Below, in pieces: positions 1 through 11,400 of a stretch of 64,000 nt of DNA (positions are counted from its first letter, which is position 1; every line of letters starts with the position of its first letter). Origin of the DNA: Morella rubra (Eukaryota > Streptophyta > Magnoliopsida > Fagales > Myricaceae); assembly GCA_003952965.2 (NCBI GenBank), contig CM025856.1:13710489-13774488 (forward strand). The letters run 5' to 3'. Below the pieces are notes generated by a model that had not been told where the DNA came from, searched no databases, and worked only from the letters and a program-made list of their open reading frames with translations. Position numbers and translations under genes: made by a program.

Positions 1-1400
1 GCCCAAACCCCGCACAAGTACAACTTGTGAGTGCACGCGACAAGTCCACGCTTCAAGGTAAATGCTCGATTTGGCAGCCCATTGAGGTACTAATCATATA
101 CTCGAGCTCTATTTTTGGTATTTTGATATAAAGAAAGAGAAATTAAAAGAAAGATGGATGGTTGAGAAGGTGGAGGAATAGAACCACAAGCCTAAGCTTG
201 AATGGGCTAACACCTGAAACTAGCCAAGAACTTGAGGTTTTGTAAGCCTTTAAGCTTGTAGAGCCGAATTTTATATACAAGCCCAGTACTTATAGATAAG
301 CAAGCCTAAGCCACCAAAGATGAGCCTAGACCCGATAGGTGGAACCTTGACAAGTAGAAGACCAAAGCTTGAGAGTCCCACGCCCAAGCTAACTACCCTT
401 ACTACTTACCAATGAACCCGGCACGATGTCAATGAGAAGCCAAGAGCTCGAAGACCCCATCAGGTTGGTCTGAGTGACTTCCTGCTTCTACCGTACTTTG
501 GCTTTCTTGTCAAGGGAAAGACCAAGGAATGAGAGAGCCACGCCCGCACCAAATACCCTTTCCCATGCCAACGGATGTCTAGTGGAGGGACCACCGCTAA
601 CCCACTAGTTTTCCCTAGAATTGAGCAAAGCCCAAACTAGAGTCTAGCATGAAAGAACCATGTTCATGCTAGGCCAAGGGTGGTGACAGAATTCGGCTTG
701 CAACGATAGAAAAGGCCTAAGGTCAAAAGCTCTTGCGAAGACTTAATTTAATATATGTTCAATGGATGCCTTACAATGGTGCCATAAAGGGGTATTACCT
801 CTATGGGCTTGGGCGGCAAGGTCTTTCCTTGTAGAGGAAAGGTTTGATTGCCACTCAAAAATCAAATCTCCTAAGATCAAGGAAAAACCAAAAGAAAGAT
901 TTGAAAAGATCCTTCCTTGGTGGCCAAAACTTGCCTAAATAGGAGCCAATCAATCAAAGATTGATTTGCCCTTATTTGACTCTAATGTGGCCGGCCATAT
1001 GTTTCCATAATGGGAGCTAACCCTAATTGCCACATGTGCTAAAAACTCTTAACTTCAATCAAGGATCAATCTTCCCAAAATAGGACAAAGATTGTTTCTT
1101 TAATTGAGTCAAACCCACATGGTAATTTTTGACTTAAAAGCAAATAAAGATAACACCCATAAATTGGGGGATTCAACCATATAGGGATGAGTCACCCCAT
1201 ATGGCATTTGATTGCCGCCGATAATGGCTGCCGCCGTGCTCCACCACCTTATGGGGTGGTGACACCATTGTGCTTCTTTTGACTTGTTGATTCTTTTGGG
1301 ACCACTCCTCCATGTGTTTCACCATGTGCCGCCTTTTGAGACAATCTCCCCATGCACTTATTTTGGCACCGCCACGGCTAGAGGCCATGTGGTGGTGTTG
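1..1400. repeat. Decayed repetitive DNA, family not recognised
   Basis: No gene is visible. Two stretches near 359-400 and 520-560 match each other imperfectly (both read AGACCAA, then GAGAG, CACGCCC and ACCCTT), suggesting a diverged tandem repeat of about 160 bp. Such repeats are known from untranslated parts of Tat-type gypsy elements, but I see no LTR end or coding domain here, so the family is a guess. Confidence 0.3.
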
Positions 1401-1660
1401 TCAAAGTGGTCCTTGACTCCTCCTGAGTCAGCCCGCATCATCTCCTCATAGTCCTTTCCTATGTCAAGCTGAAGCTTGTGGCCTAGGTGGGCATGCTCGG
1501 CTGTTGGCAATGCCATGGGGCATGCCAATGTGTTGCTAGATGGGCCATGGCATGTCATGGGCGTGTCAAAGGCGCGCATTAACCTTGGTTGAGTTAGGTC
1601 TTTTGTAGGGGTCTTGTCAATGTAGCCATTGTTGAATACGGAGAAGGTTGGCGAAGCGGT

Positions 1661-2269
1661 GTGGTCATGGTACCCGAAGGCAAGGGAAGAGAAGGGTGGA
1701 GGTTGCTGGCTAGGGTGTTCCAAGATGTGGTCGACCACTTTGGTAAAGTTAACAGTGGGAAGTATGGGAAGCGTGTTTCTGGGCAAACGGGGTTGAGGGG
1801 AGGGCATTCCTTCGCCAAAGCGGTGAAGATGAAGAAGTCCTTGGTGGACATAGGCATGCTGGCATCGTCTGTAGAGTGTTTTGGAGATAAACGAAATAAA
1901 GGTGTGCTGTCATTGTGTGCGCGGCAAAAGCATGCAAACCAGGTGATGGTTGACTTTTTCGAGGTTTTTTTTGTTTATTGAAGGGTCGACCTTGGCTTTA
2001 GAGGGAGAAAATTTTTGTGATTGTTGGGCCTTAGGAAGGAGTTGGACCAACTTCTATGGTCCTTGGGAATGGAGGGTGCTGAAGGCCTAAAGGGCCGAGT
2101 GAGATGTTGTGGAAAATGTAGGGAAGTGGCCCAGGCTATTGGTAGGCCATCAGATGTGTTGATGATGATTGGGCTTGAGGCCCAGTGTGTTAAGAGGGCT
2201 TTTGAGGAAGAGAGGTCAAGTGGGCCTTTGGACTTGGCTAAGGGGGGGCCTCTCCTAAGCCCAATTTAG
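1661..2269 (+). pseudogene. Possible LINE ORF1 remnant
   Basis: Two open stretches (1661-1981 and 2021-2269) have the look of plant L1 ORF1 (DUF4283-type) proteins: PEGKGREGWRLLA followed by a basic stretch and SFAKAVK, then a CCGKCREVAQAI segment. They sit at the right distance and strand upstream of the RT. The assignment rests on general resemblance and position; no complete domain is present. Confidence 0.35.
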
Positions 2270-2759
2270 GCAGGTCAGGTGTTTTCGTTGATGGTGGCTA
2301 AAGCAAGTCTACTCGAAGGGCACTGACCTAGGAGAAGGCTACTTGGAGCTTGCCCGCTGTTGAGGGCTAGGCGGGCGGTAGGGGACCAAGATATCGGCGG
2401 CAGGGCCATGAAACTGACTCGTGAAATCTATGCTTTGTGAAGCTGGTAGGGGGTGCCATCGACGGTGATGTTTGTGGCTGGTGGTGACAGACCGGTGGCT
2501 ATTTTGGTGCCGATGCCTTTTCCGGCATATGTGCATTTGGGTACCATTGGGGATTTGTCTCCCTGTGTTGATGGAGCTGCCGGAAAGAGTTGGGTTGGTG
2601 ACAGACTTGGTCAGAAAGAGTTGGGTTGTGGGGGTTGTGCTGATAGGAGATATTGGGGAGACTTCCTTGGCTTTCGGTAAAAGATTGCTTTTAGACAATG
2701 AAGGTGAGGGTCCTGGGTGTTTAGTACTTTCTAATGCTGGAGAGGATACCTCTCAGGGG

Positions 2760-3474
2760 TTGTCTTTGAGATCGAATGTGCCTAGATTATTATGTAAGCT
2801 GATATATACAAGGCTTATAACCATGTGAGTTGGGATTTCTGTTGCATCTTTTGAGGAGATGTGGGTTTTGTGATAAGTGGTGTGGGTGGATTGTGTTTTG
2901 TATCTCTATTGTCAAATTCTCGGTGATGTTTAACAGCTCTCCTCACGGCTTCTTTGGTAGCTCCTATGGCTTGCGTTATGGTAATCCTCTTTCACCTCTT
3001 TTGTTCATAATAGTCATGGAAGCACTAAGTAGGATGATGAACAAGGTGGTTGAGACAGGTTCTATCGAGAGGTTTGAGGTTGCGAGGGGTGATAGCAATG
3101 GGGTATGCATTTCGCACTTGCTCTTTGCTGATGATACTCTCATCGTTTGTGGGGCTGATGAGAACCAAGTGTGTAACCTTAGATGCCTGCTTTTGTGTTT
3201 CGAGGCGGTCTCTGGTCTTAGGATTAACCTTGGAAAATTTGAGGTTATTCCTATTGGCAGAGTCGATGAAGTTCAGTTGATGGCGGATATTTTGGGTTGT
3301 AGAATGTCGTCGCTTCCAATGACCTACTTGGGTCTGCCTCTTGGAGCTAAGTTTAAAAGTTTGCATATTGAGGATGACATTGTTGAAAGAGTTGAAAGAA
3401 AATTGGCAGGTTGGAAACACATCTATCTTTCAAAGGGAGGTACGATAACGCTGATAAAGTCAAACTCTTTCTAG
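2760..3474 (+). pseudogene. LINE reverse transcriptase fragment
   Basis: The C-terminal part of an L1-type reverse transcriptase. Visible motifs are KAYNHVSW (family consensus KAYDHVNW) just upstream in another frame, [13 protein letters not shown] (consensus GLRQGDPLSPLLF), the catalytic FADDT box near 3124-3138, INLGK, and [16 protein letters not shown] would copy the LINE RNA at the target site. The frame breaks before 2830 and a TAG ends it at 3472-3474. The protein would be inactive: the N-terminal half is gone, and the Q of GLRQGD is replaced by Y. Confidence 0.8.
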
Positions 3475-4169
3475 CCTCCCTACGTATTTTTTGTCTTTTT
3501 TTCCTATCTTGTTGTCGGTGGCTAATAGATGGGAGAAGCTTCAAAGGGATATCTTGTGGGGTAGCGGTGGGCTAGAGTTGCTCCCTATTAGTTCAGGAGG
3601 GCTTGGTTTAAGGCGGCTACCCTGGTTCAACAAAGCTTTACTTGGAAAATGGTTATGGCGGTTCACTTTTGAAAGGGACAGCTTGTGGAAGATAGTTATT
3701 ATGGAGAAGTATTGATGTGAAGTGGGTGGTTGGTACACTATGGATGCTTAGGCCTCTTATGGAGTTAGCGTATGGAAACACAGCAGCTTATGCAAAGGGT
3801 GGAACTTCTTTAGGGAAAATATTAGGTTTTTGGTGGGGTGTGGCTCCATAATTTGGTTCTGGCATGACTATTGGTGTGGGGAGAGACTGTTGAGGTTGGA
3901 GGTTCTTCTTTTATACTCTCTTACCCGCTATAAGGATGCTTGGGTGGTTGAGTGTGTGGAGGAAGGGTCCAGAGTTGCAGTTTGGAATATTCACTTTGAA
4001 AGAATGGTTAACGATTGGGAGATGGATGATTGTTCTGCGTTTTATTCTTTGCTTTATTTGGTTTGAGGGAGAGGGGTGTGGATAAGTTGTTATGGATGGG
4101 TTCTAAAATTGCTGCCTTGTTAAATCGATGTATGCTCTTCTACTACGTGGCTCCAAAGTGGATTTTCCT

Positions 4170-4670
4170 TGGCGCCAATGTTGGAAGAACTTGGTTCCCC
4201 CTAGAGTTGCCTTCTTTGTTTGGGAGGTTACTCATGGAAAATTCTGACCATTGACAACTTAAGGAGGGGCATTTGCTTGATTGAGTGGTGCTACTTGTGT
4301 AAGAGTGATGGAGAATTGGTTGATCATATCCTTTTTCATTGCTCGGTGGCAAGAGGGTTGTGGGCGCATGTGCTAGGCATTCTTAACTTTGACTGGGTTA
4401 TGCCTAGGAAGGTGGTTGATCTGTTGAATTGTTGGAGGAGGAAGTTTGAGGATCCAATCGCTTTGGCCTTATGGAAGATGATCTCTGCTTGTATTTGGTA
4501 GAGTTTGTGGAGGGAAAGGAATGGTAGATGTTTTGAGGATAGGGCGATGTCATTGGAAAGTTTGAGGGGCTCTATGTTGCATTCTCTTTTCCTTTGGGCT
4601 AATTCGGTTTTAGGGTGTCCTTTTGTGGATTTTCTGGAATTTCTTAGTTTTTTAGCTTGTACGCTCTAGA
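4170..4670 (+). pseudogene. LINE zf-RVT C-terminal domain, broken
   Basis: Reading across a frame change near 4230, the sequence gives PRVAFFVWE, then [27 protein letters not shown] and ARGLWAHVL, the hallmark of the zinc-binding region that ends plant L1 ORF2. A stop follows at 4499-4501, but similarity continues (RERN and CFED-like residues) toward the AATAAA and poly-A. The closely related segment at 14044-14548 confirms the family. Confidence 0.75.
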
Positions 4671-4742
4671 TTTTTTATTATAGTCTCTTGCATTGTCAAC
4701 TTTCTTCTTCTTCAATAAAGTTTAACTTATAAAAAAAAAAAA

Positions 4743-5279
4743 TTTGTGATGTGTGCTCAAGCATGCAGTGTTTGAAGATGTGCACGTTCATATTGGAATA
4801 ATGTCTGAGCATGAGAGTATTGGCTGAGTGATGAAGGCCTTTCTATGCAATGTGAAAGTGTGATTGATACACTTGGAGTGAAAGGGACTTACCATAGGTA
4901 AATGACTTGAGAGAAGTGATAGAGTCTAGATGACCCCAACTACTTGGAATTAATTCTCATCTATTTGGGTCCACGACTGTAAGAAGACCTGCCATAAGTT
5001 TTGTGATCTGTTTTTTACTTAGTTTGCCTGCTTAGTCTTTTGTGAATCTATGAGAGTTTTGGAATATTCTTTGTAAGAATAACTCACAACCTCACCCTTC
5101 ACCTTTTGTCTACTGGGGAAGAAATTTCATCTTTCATAAAGACGGTTACTGACTTGCTGATTTGCATTGTTCTGACTACTTTAGTGCTAAACGTATTTAA
5201 TCAGAAAACTACTTTCCTTTCCTTGTCTTCTTTTTGGTTAATTGATTGAAGTGGTTTGTTTGCTCATATTGTATTTCAG
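4743..5279. other. Probable ATRX intron sequence
   Basis: Between the LINE poly-A tail and the first recognisable ATRX exon. It ends in a good acceptor (TTGTATTTCAG, ending at 5279). I searched it by eye for the Walker-A exon (GLGKT-type) expected just upstream and did not find it. No other feature seen. Confidence 0.5.
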
Positions 5280-5446
5280 GTCATAGCTTTCTTGTATACT
5301 GCTTTGAGAAGTGTTGACCTGGGATTAAGAACTGTACTCATAGTTACTCCAGTGAATGTGCTCCATAATTGGCGGCAAGAGTTCCTAAAGTGGAGGCCTT
5401 CAGAGTTAAAGCCTCTCCGTGTCTTCATGCTGGAGGATGTGTCAAG
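5280..5446 (+). CDS. ATRX: ATRX exon: helicase motif Ia
   Basis: Starts in phase 0 after CAG at 5277-5279 (VIAFLYTAL...), carries [12 protein letters not shown] and [14 protein letters not shown], and ends VS + AG before GTTTAA. It joins the next exon to make an Arg codon (AG+G). The preceding residues in the family are GLGKTFQ, so this exon begins immediately after the Walker-A loop. Confidence 0.88.
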
Positions 5447-8400
5447 GTTTAATAATCATTCCTAGTGTTAGAATTATAAAAATGCATAAATTCATACACG
5501 AGTATTTGTCTCTGAGTTTGGGTGTTATTATTGAACCACATGAATATAACTGTAGGTCTTGTTCACAACACGTACCTCCAAAATATTTTACATGTAGATT
5601 TGATGATTTGGACTCTTTGTCCTTGATCCCCCAATTGAATCTTATGATTTACAAGTGTTGTGTCCTGGTTGAGGTCCAATCAAACCACCTTGTGAAACAT
5701 TATGAAAAAACACAATCAAGTTTTAAAGTTTTATGAAGTTTGGAAGAGTACCTTACACACAAGCTGCATTGATCACCTTCCCAGCTAATTGACTTAGTCA
5801 TGTTTTGACAGGGAAAGAAGAGCAGAATTGTTTGCGAAGTGGAGAGCTAAGGGTGGAGTCTTCTTGATTGGCTATGCGGCCTTTCGGAACTTATCCCTTG
5901 GAAAGAAAAAGAAGGATCGCCAAATGGCTGGAGAAATTTGTTATGCCTTGCAGGTGACCATTACTGACATCTAAAAGTCCCTTCTAGATTTGTAATTGAT
6001 TACCAAAAAATGATTATTTACTTATCAAAAAAAGATTTATAATTGATTACCATACAGGGAGCAGATCACATTGTGTCGTGGCTTATCAAACTTTGGTTCA
6101 ATGTATTGAACCAAATTAGTTTACGATGTTTAGTAAGATCTGTTTTTATCTTCTTGAGTAGTGAAAAGTGCATTAATTCTGTATATTACAGACGCTTTAT
6201 ATGTTTTGGGGACAAGTCCTAAATCACAGAGGCATTTTAATGGTTTATGAACTTTGACACCTAATGTGGTTTGTCACAGCAGATATGACTTGGTTGTCTC
6301 CGCTGGTTTCTTATCAGTGCTGTCACACCAGTTGTATGATTTGATTGTCAAGTAGCAACAATGAGGTGTATTATGAGCCACTTGTTTTACATGGCCTTTG
6401 GTGATCGCTCCACTTCTTATAATCTTCACATACCTTCCTTTTCTTGGTGATGTATTCATTTATGTTATAAAACCACCTCATTCGTTCCCTCTGTTCTTTA
6501 CATAAGATCTCTCATTGCGGAAGACAGTTTTGCCTTTTTATCATGACTGATTTGCATTTAAATTATTCCCCCATTTTTTAACCGTCCAGCGCTCCTTTAT
6601 TATAATGCTTCACATACCTTCCTTTTCTTGGTGATGTATTCATTTATGTTATAAAACCACCTCATTCGTTCCCTCTGTTCTTTACATAAGATCTCTTCAT
6701 TGCGGAAGACAGTTTTGCCTTTTTATCATGACTGATTTGCATTTAAATTATTCCCCCATTTTTTAACCGTCCAGCGCTCCTTTATTGATGGAAATCTGCT
6801 TGTTATCTTAAATCCCTCCTGAATTATGAAACCGATCACTAATTCAAGACAAGAATATTCTGATGACTCTTCCGACCAAACAAATAAGTGTCAGCAACAT
6901 TGTTCTTGTTCTTCTTTTCAAATCCATAAGATTTTTCTTAAGTCAATATAAATGTTTTTTATGATTTAGAGTGCTAAACATTACAACCTATAAGGATTAC
7001 TCTGAACTTCAGGCATTCCCTTCAATTGTACAAGTAAATTATGGTTCACCCCTGTTGCATCAGTGAAGAGGTTAAATTTTATAAATAAGTGCCAAGTATC
7101 TTAGAAGGCATTGTATATTTGCCTATTAACAACTAACCTTTCCTGCATTTGAAACTGCATATCTTGTTCTAGATATGCATTGACATTTTGTATCCATTCT
7201 AGCTAGTCAGTATAGATACTCATGTTTTAGTCAGATCTTGTTTCCCATATCTTGTTTTAGTGGTCGCATTAATGTGACAAGATTTTGATAGGAAGCGCAC
7301 ATGATTAAGAATACTAAGGCTGATACAACCCAAGCCTTGAAACAAGTGAAATGCCAGAGAAGGATTGCACTAACTGGATCACCACTTCAGAACAATCTCA
7401 TGGAATATTATTGTGTAAGTTTACACAAAGGCCATCATTTTTCGTAGTTTTTATGGAATGTATGATATTTAACTGATCAAAATATATCCATTTCATTTTA
7501 AACAGATGGTTGACTTTGTAAGAGAAGGTTTTCTCGGTAGCAGCCATGAGTTTAGGAACCGGCAAGATTTCTTCACCTCTATTACTCTGCTGTCCCATCT
7601 TATTTATTACCAACATATCCTTATGAAGCTTTTTCTTCTTTGCAGCTTCCAAAATCCTATTCAGAATGGTCAGCATACTAATTCGACTCTTGATGATGTG
7701 AAAATAATGAACCAAAGGTCTCATATCCTTTACGAACAGCTAAAAGGCTTTGTCCAGAGAATGGACATGAATGTGGCGAAGAAGGACTTGCCACCTAAAA
7801 CTGTCTTTGTGATAGCTGTAAAGCTTTCTCCTATACAGAGGAAACTATACCAGAGATTCCTTGACGTGCATGGGTTCACTAAGGACAAGGTCTCTACCGA
7901 AAGGATGATAAAAAGAAGTTTTTTTGCTGGGTATCAGGCCTTAGCTCAGGTATGTTTCTTGTAAGCATTGTTTTTAAGTTCTTAAGGCTGTATTGTGACA
8001 CTTGATGACATTCTAGTCACATTGCCATATGTCCTCGCTAGATGGGGTCCTTGCTGTGCCCAAGTGGGTTACAAGTATGCCAATTGAGTATCTTGCACGG
8101 CACATGGGTGAGGCAAGTAACTGGAGAAAAGAAAAAAAAAGGGTAACTTCTCTCAGAAGAGAAAGTAATGTGGAAGCAAATAGTTTAGCTGGCACAACAA
8201 ATTAATATAAGTTGGAAACGCACTCTGCTAAGTTCTAACTGTTGTGCTGGTTCCCTCAACTAGGTGTGCCAATATAGTTGAGGCAATTAGAGAAATGACC
8301 ATAAGGCCTCTACCCTCAAGACTCAGTAAAAAAATGTTACAAAAGCGTAGGACTATTACTTGTGTGCTGCAGTAAGCAGCCATGCACAAGCACAAAGGCC

Positions 8401-11400
8401 CTAGAGAAGTTTGGCTAGTAACATGTGATTGTATGCTTTGATCCATATGGACAAACTGACGCTCAAACTTTCTAAATGTTTCAATCGTTTAAGTTTATCT
8501 ACTTATTTTCCTTTCTGAATTTGTACACCTTTACTTTTCAATTACCTAAAGAAATTATAAGTTTTTTATGAGCATAAGGGGTAGTTGAAGGAAGAGACAG
8601 AATGGTTGTGGAAACTGTGAGTTTTTAAGGCATCTATCACACGTGGAGGAAAGACATTAATACATATTAGAAGAACAAAGAAGATATTCACGGTGGGGAT
8701 TAAGCTTATTAGTTACACTCTCAAACCTGGTGAAACTGTGATGAGAGAGTGATGGAGCATAGGCTATGACATGAAACAATGGAGTCGGATAAGCAATTTA
8801 GTGTAAAGCCTGGAAGGCCAAGCATGCAAGCTTTCTCTAGGTGTTTAATGGCAGATATACTGAGTACTGAGTAAAGATGTTAATGTTGGTTGTCCAATTG
8901 GAGGAAGTTCATTGATAGGCTACCTAGGTGAGCAAGATGATGTATTTTTGAAAGCAAAGGAACTCCGCTGCTGTATTGAAAGGTGGGTGACGAAGCTGTA
9001 ACTAGTGTGGGAGCTAGCGGAGTTATCATATGTGAGTTTCTTATGACAGTAGTCTATGCAAGTATTTGCATTAAGGTTGTCTTTGTTTTCAATTAAAATA
9101 AGAGAAAGCAAAGAATATTTTATTTTCTGAGAAAATCATTAATTATTCTGTGTTTGTCTGATTCCCTAATAATGGTTGAAAAAATATTTTGTGTTTAGTT
9201 TTATTTGGTAGTGTTTGATTTGGTGTTTGTCTTCTTCTCTGAGTTTTGTTCAGAGTAAACTACTGTGTGAAAGAGAGCGGCCAAAAATAGTGTACTCTTC
9301 TAAAGAGATGCACACCATTTTATGCTTTAGAGGCCTAATTTTCTGTGGGCCCCTCTTAAGATTTTCCGCTGACCTAAATTGCCTTACCTTCCAAACATAC
9401 AAAGTTAGGAGAATATTTTACGCAAAAATAGATTAATGCAAAACAAGCATTAGGCTGTCTTTAGCTCTTTTCATTGTTTTCAGATGAGTTGGGGATTGAT
9501 TCAAGATGGGCTCGTTCATTCATATCTCAAATGTTCAAGGGATATTTTAGAATCTCTAGGTTTTCGTTAAAGACCGGAAGGAGCATCTGAAATTTATGTT
9601 TACTGGAAGTAAAATGAAAGATGATAGTGATTGGAAAAGTTGCTTGCTGATAGATATCAAATATTGATATCCTTTAGTATCTTATATCCGTAATTGGCAA
9701 GGATGCAAGTATTGAGGATGTGGCTCACAGAATAAAAGTAAGCTGGATTAAGTGGAGAGGTCCATTGAGAGTGTAATGTGATCATAAATACGTTTAGGGC
9801 AAAATGGGATCAGTTTAAGGTGGTTGAGTCATGTATTGTGAAGACTGATTAATGCAATAATGACACAATTAAGTTGGAGTAAACGGGGTAGAATGAGGAT
9901 AGATGACTCAACTTAATTCTTACCCCGTTTATCAGGATAGATAGGATTTAGATAGATAGGACAGAACAGCAGCAAATTTATCTGCTACAGACCCTCATTA
10001 GGGTTATGAGGATTCATGGCTTACCGATTTTTTTTTCAGATTTAGGCTTAATTGTGTTGATTTGTTGCTTGTCAGAAGAGAGAGCTCTGGAGGCATTGAT
10101 TTTCAGTACTGCTGGCTGCTAAAGTTTTCTTCTTCCAGAACTAGAAAGGATCAATGCTTTGGATTAAATAATTTGAATCTTTATTGATTAAATTTTAGGG
10201 AAACTTCTAAAATGTTGGTTATATTAGTAGTAGCTTTTACACAAAAACGAAAGCCGCATGCACCTTTGTAGATCCATGGTATTGAAGATTAAGTTGTATG
10301 TGGCTGGATCTATCTGATTTATTGAAGAACATATTAGTATTCTATCTCTTAACTGATATATTTTTTATTCGGCTGGTTATCTGGTTTATAGATGTTCAGT
10401 TCATATCTTGTTGATGTCTGCCAACGTCAGAAAAATCTACATTAAAAATTGTCAAGGAGCTTTTAACGATATGGAACATTATTGAAACTCAACAATTCCT
10501 GATATATTGGCATTCTTCTAAATCAAGTAGCATTTGCTGATTCAAAAAAATACATGCTGTTTGATCAGGAGCTCCTTGATGCATATAAAAGCTTATCTTT
10601 TTCAGTGGCACTACATTGTTGTCATTAAAAGATTTGTTGTTTTTAGTAGATATGGAACCATCCTGGGATATTGCAATTGACGAAAGAAGACAAAGACTAT
10701 GTAAGGCGTGCAGGTGCTGTGGACAGTTTTCTTGTGGATGACAGTTCTAGTGATGAAAACATGGATTGCAATATGGACATTGGAGGTGTGTTTACCCCTC
10801 TTGATTCCTGTAATTCACCAGATTTGTCTATTGGTATCTGGATTGCAAGTGATAATTTTTGGCCACTATCTCCTGGAGTTCCTCTGAATGAAGTAAAAAA
10901 TTTATGAGTTTATTCTTAGACTTGTATGTATGTTTTTGGCAATACTGATTAATTCTGTTGCTGCACATTAAAATTAGGTGTACATGCTTTACATGTAAAT
11001 CCAACCAGTTGCTTCAAAAATAAAAAAATAAAAAAAATTCCAACCAGTTGCTTATCATGTTTCTTACGCCTCAAATAAAGAAGAATGCTTTTGCTGCTTG
11101 ATAGTGCTATTGTCTTGTGCATATATTAAAAGGTGATTTGGGTGTTCTCTACATTTCTTTTCCAAGCATTCCGACAGGTTATTCATGCAAATAGTCAGTT
11201 TTTATTGATTGAGAAATACCTTTACTGTTTTTATGGACAATAATGAAAATTTATATGATAAGGGCTGTGCAAGGCCTGCAGAGACTTCTGTTGAAGGGCT
11301 GTGTCAACACACAATTGTGATGTGGCTTTGAAAGACCTAATGGATGCAAAGCTTTCAACCCTTCTATTATTTGGAAGACCTAATAGTGTGTAATGTGAAC

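Larger units (their letters stand above)
1400..4742 (+). mobile_element. L1-like LINE, degenerate, with poly-A tail
   Basis: A non-LTR retrotransposon remnant read on the plus strand. In order it shows possible ORF1 remnants (about 1661-2269), the second half of a reverse transcriptase (about 2760-3474), the region after the RT in several frames (3491-4066), and the C-terminal zinc-binding domain (zf-RVT, about 4170-4500). It ends in AATAAAG followed by an A-run at 4729-4742, the expected LINE 3' end. The endonuclease and the first RT motifs are missing, and stops and frameshifts are many, so it is dead. No convincing target-site duplication was found, so the 5' limit is approximate. A related, shorter copy lies at 14009-14629. 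Confidence 0.7.

Noticed and set aside
4729..4760. TSD for the LINE ending at 4742
   Set aside because: ATTTGTGATG after the A-tail resembles ATTTTTGTGATTG near 2008, but that position is inside the apparent LINE body and the match is imperfect.
6058..6081. Candidate ATRX micro-exon (GGAGCAGATCACATTGTG...) after an AG
   Set aside because: It resembles the expected GPDILV codons, but the last residues and the GT donor do not fit, so it is not called an exon.
9869..9932. Small inverted repeat with AAACGGGGTA
   Set aside because: Arms are short and imperfect; no TSD or wider element. It is left as a note in the intron description.
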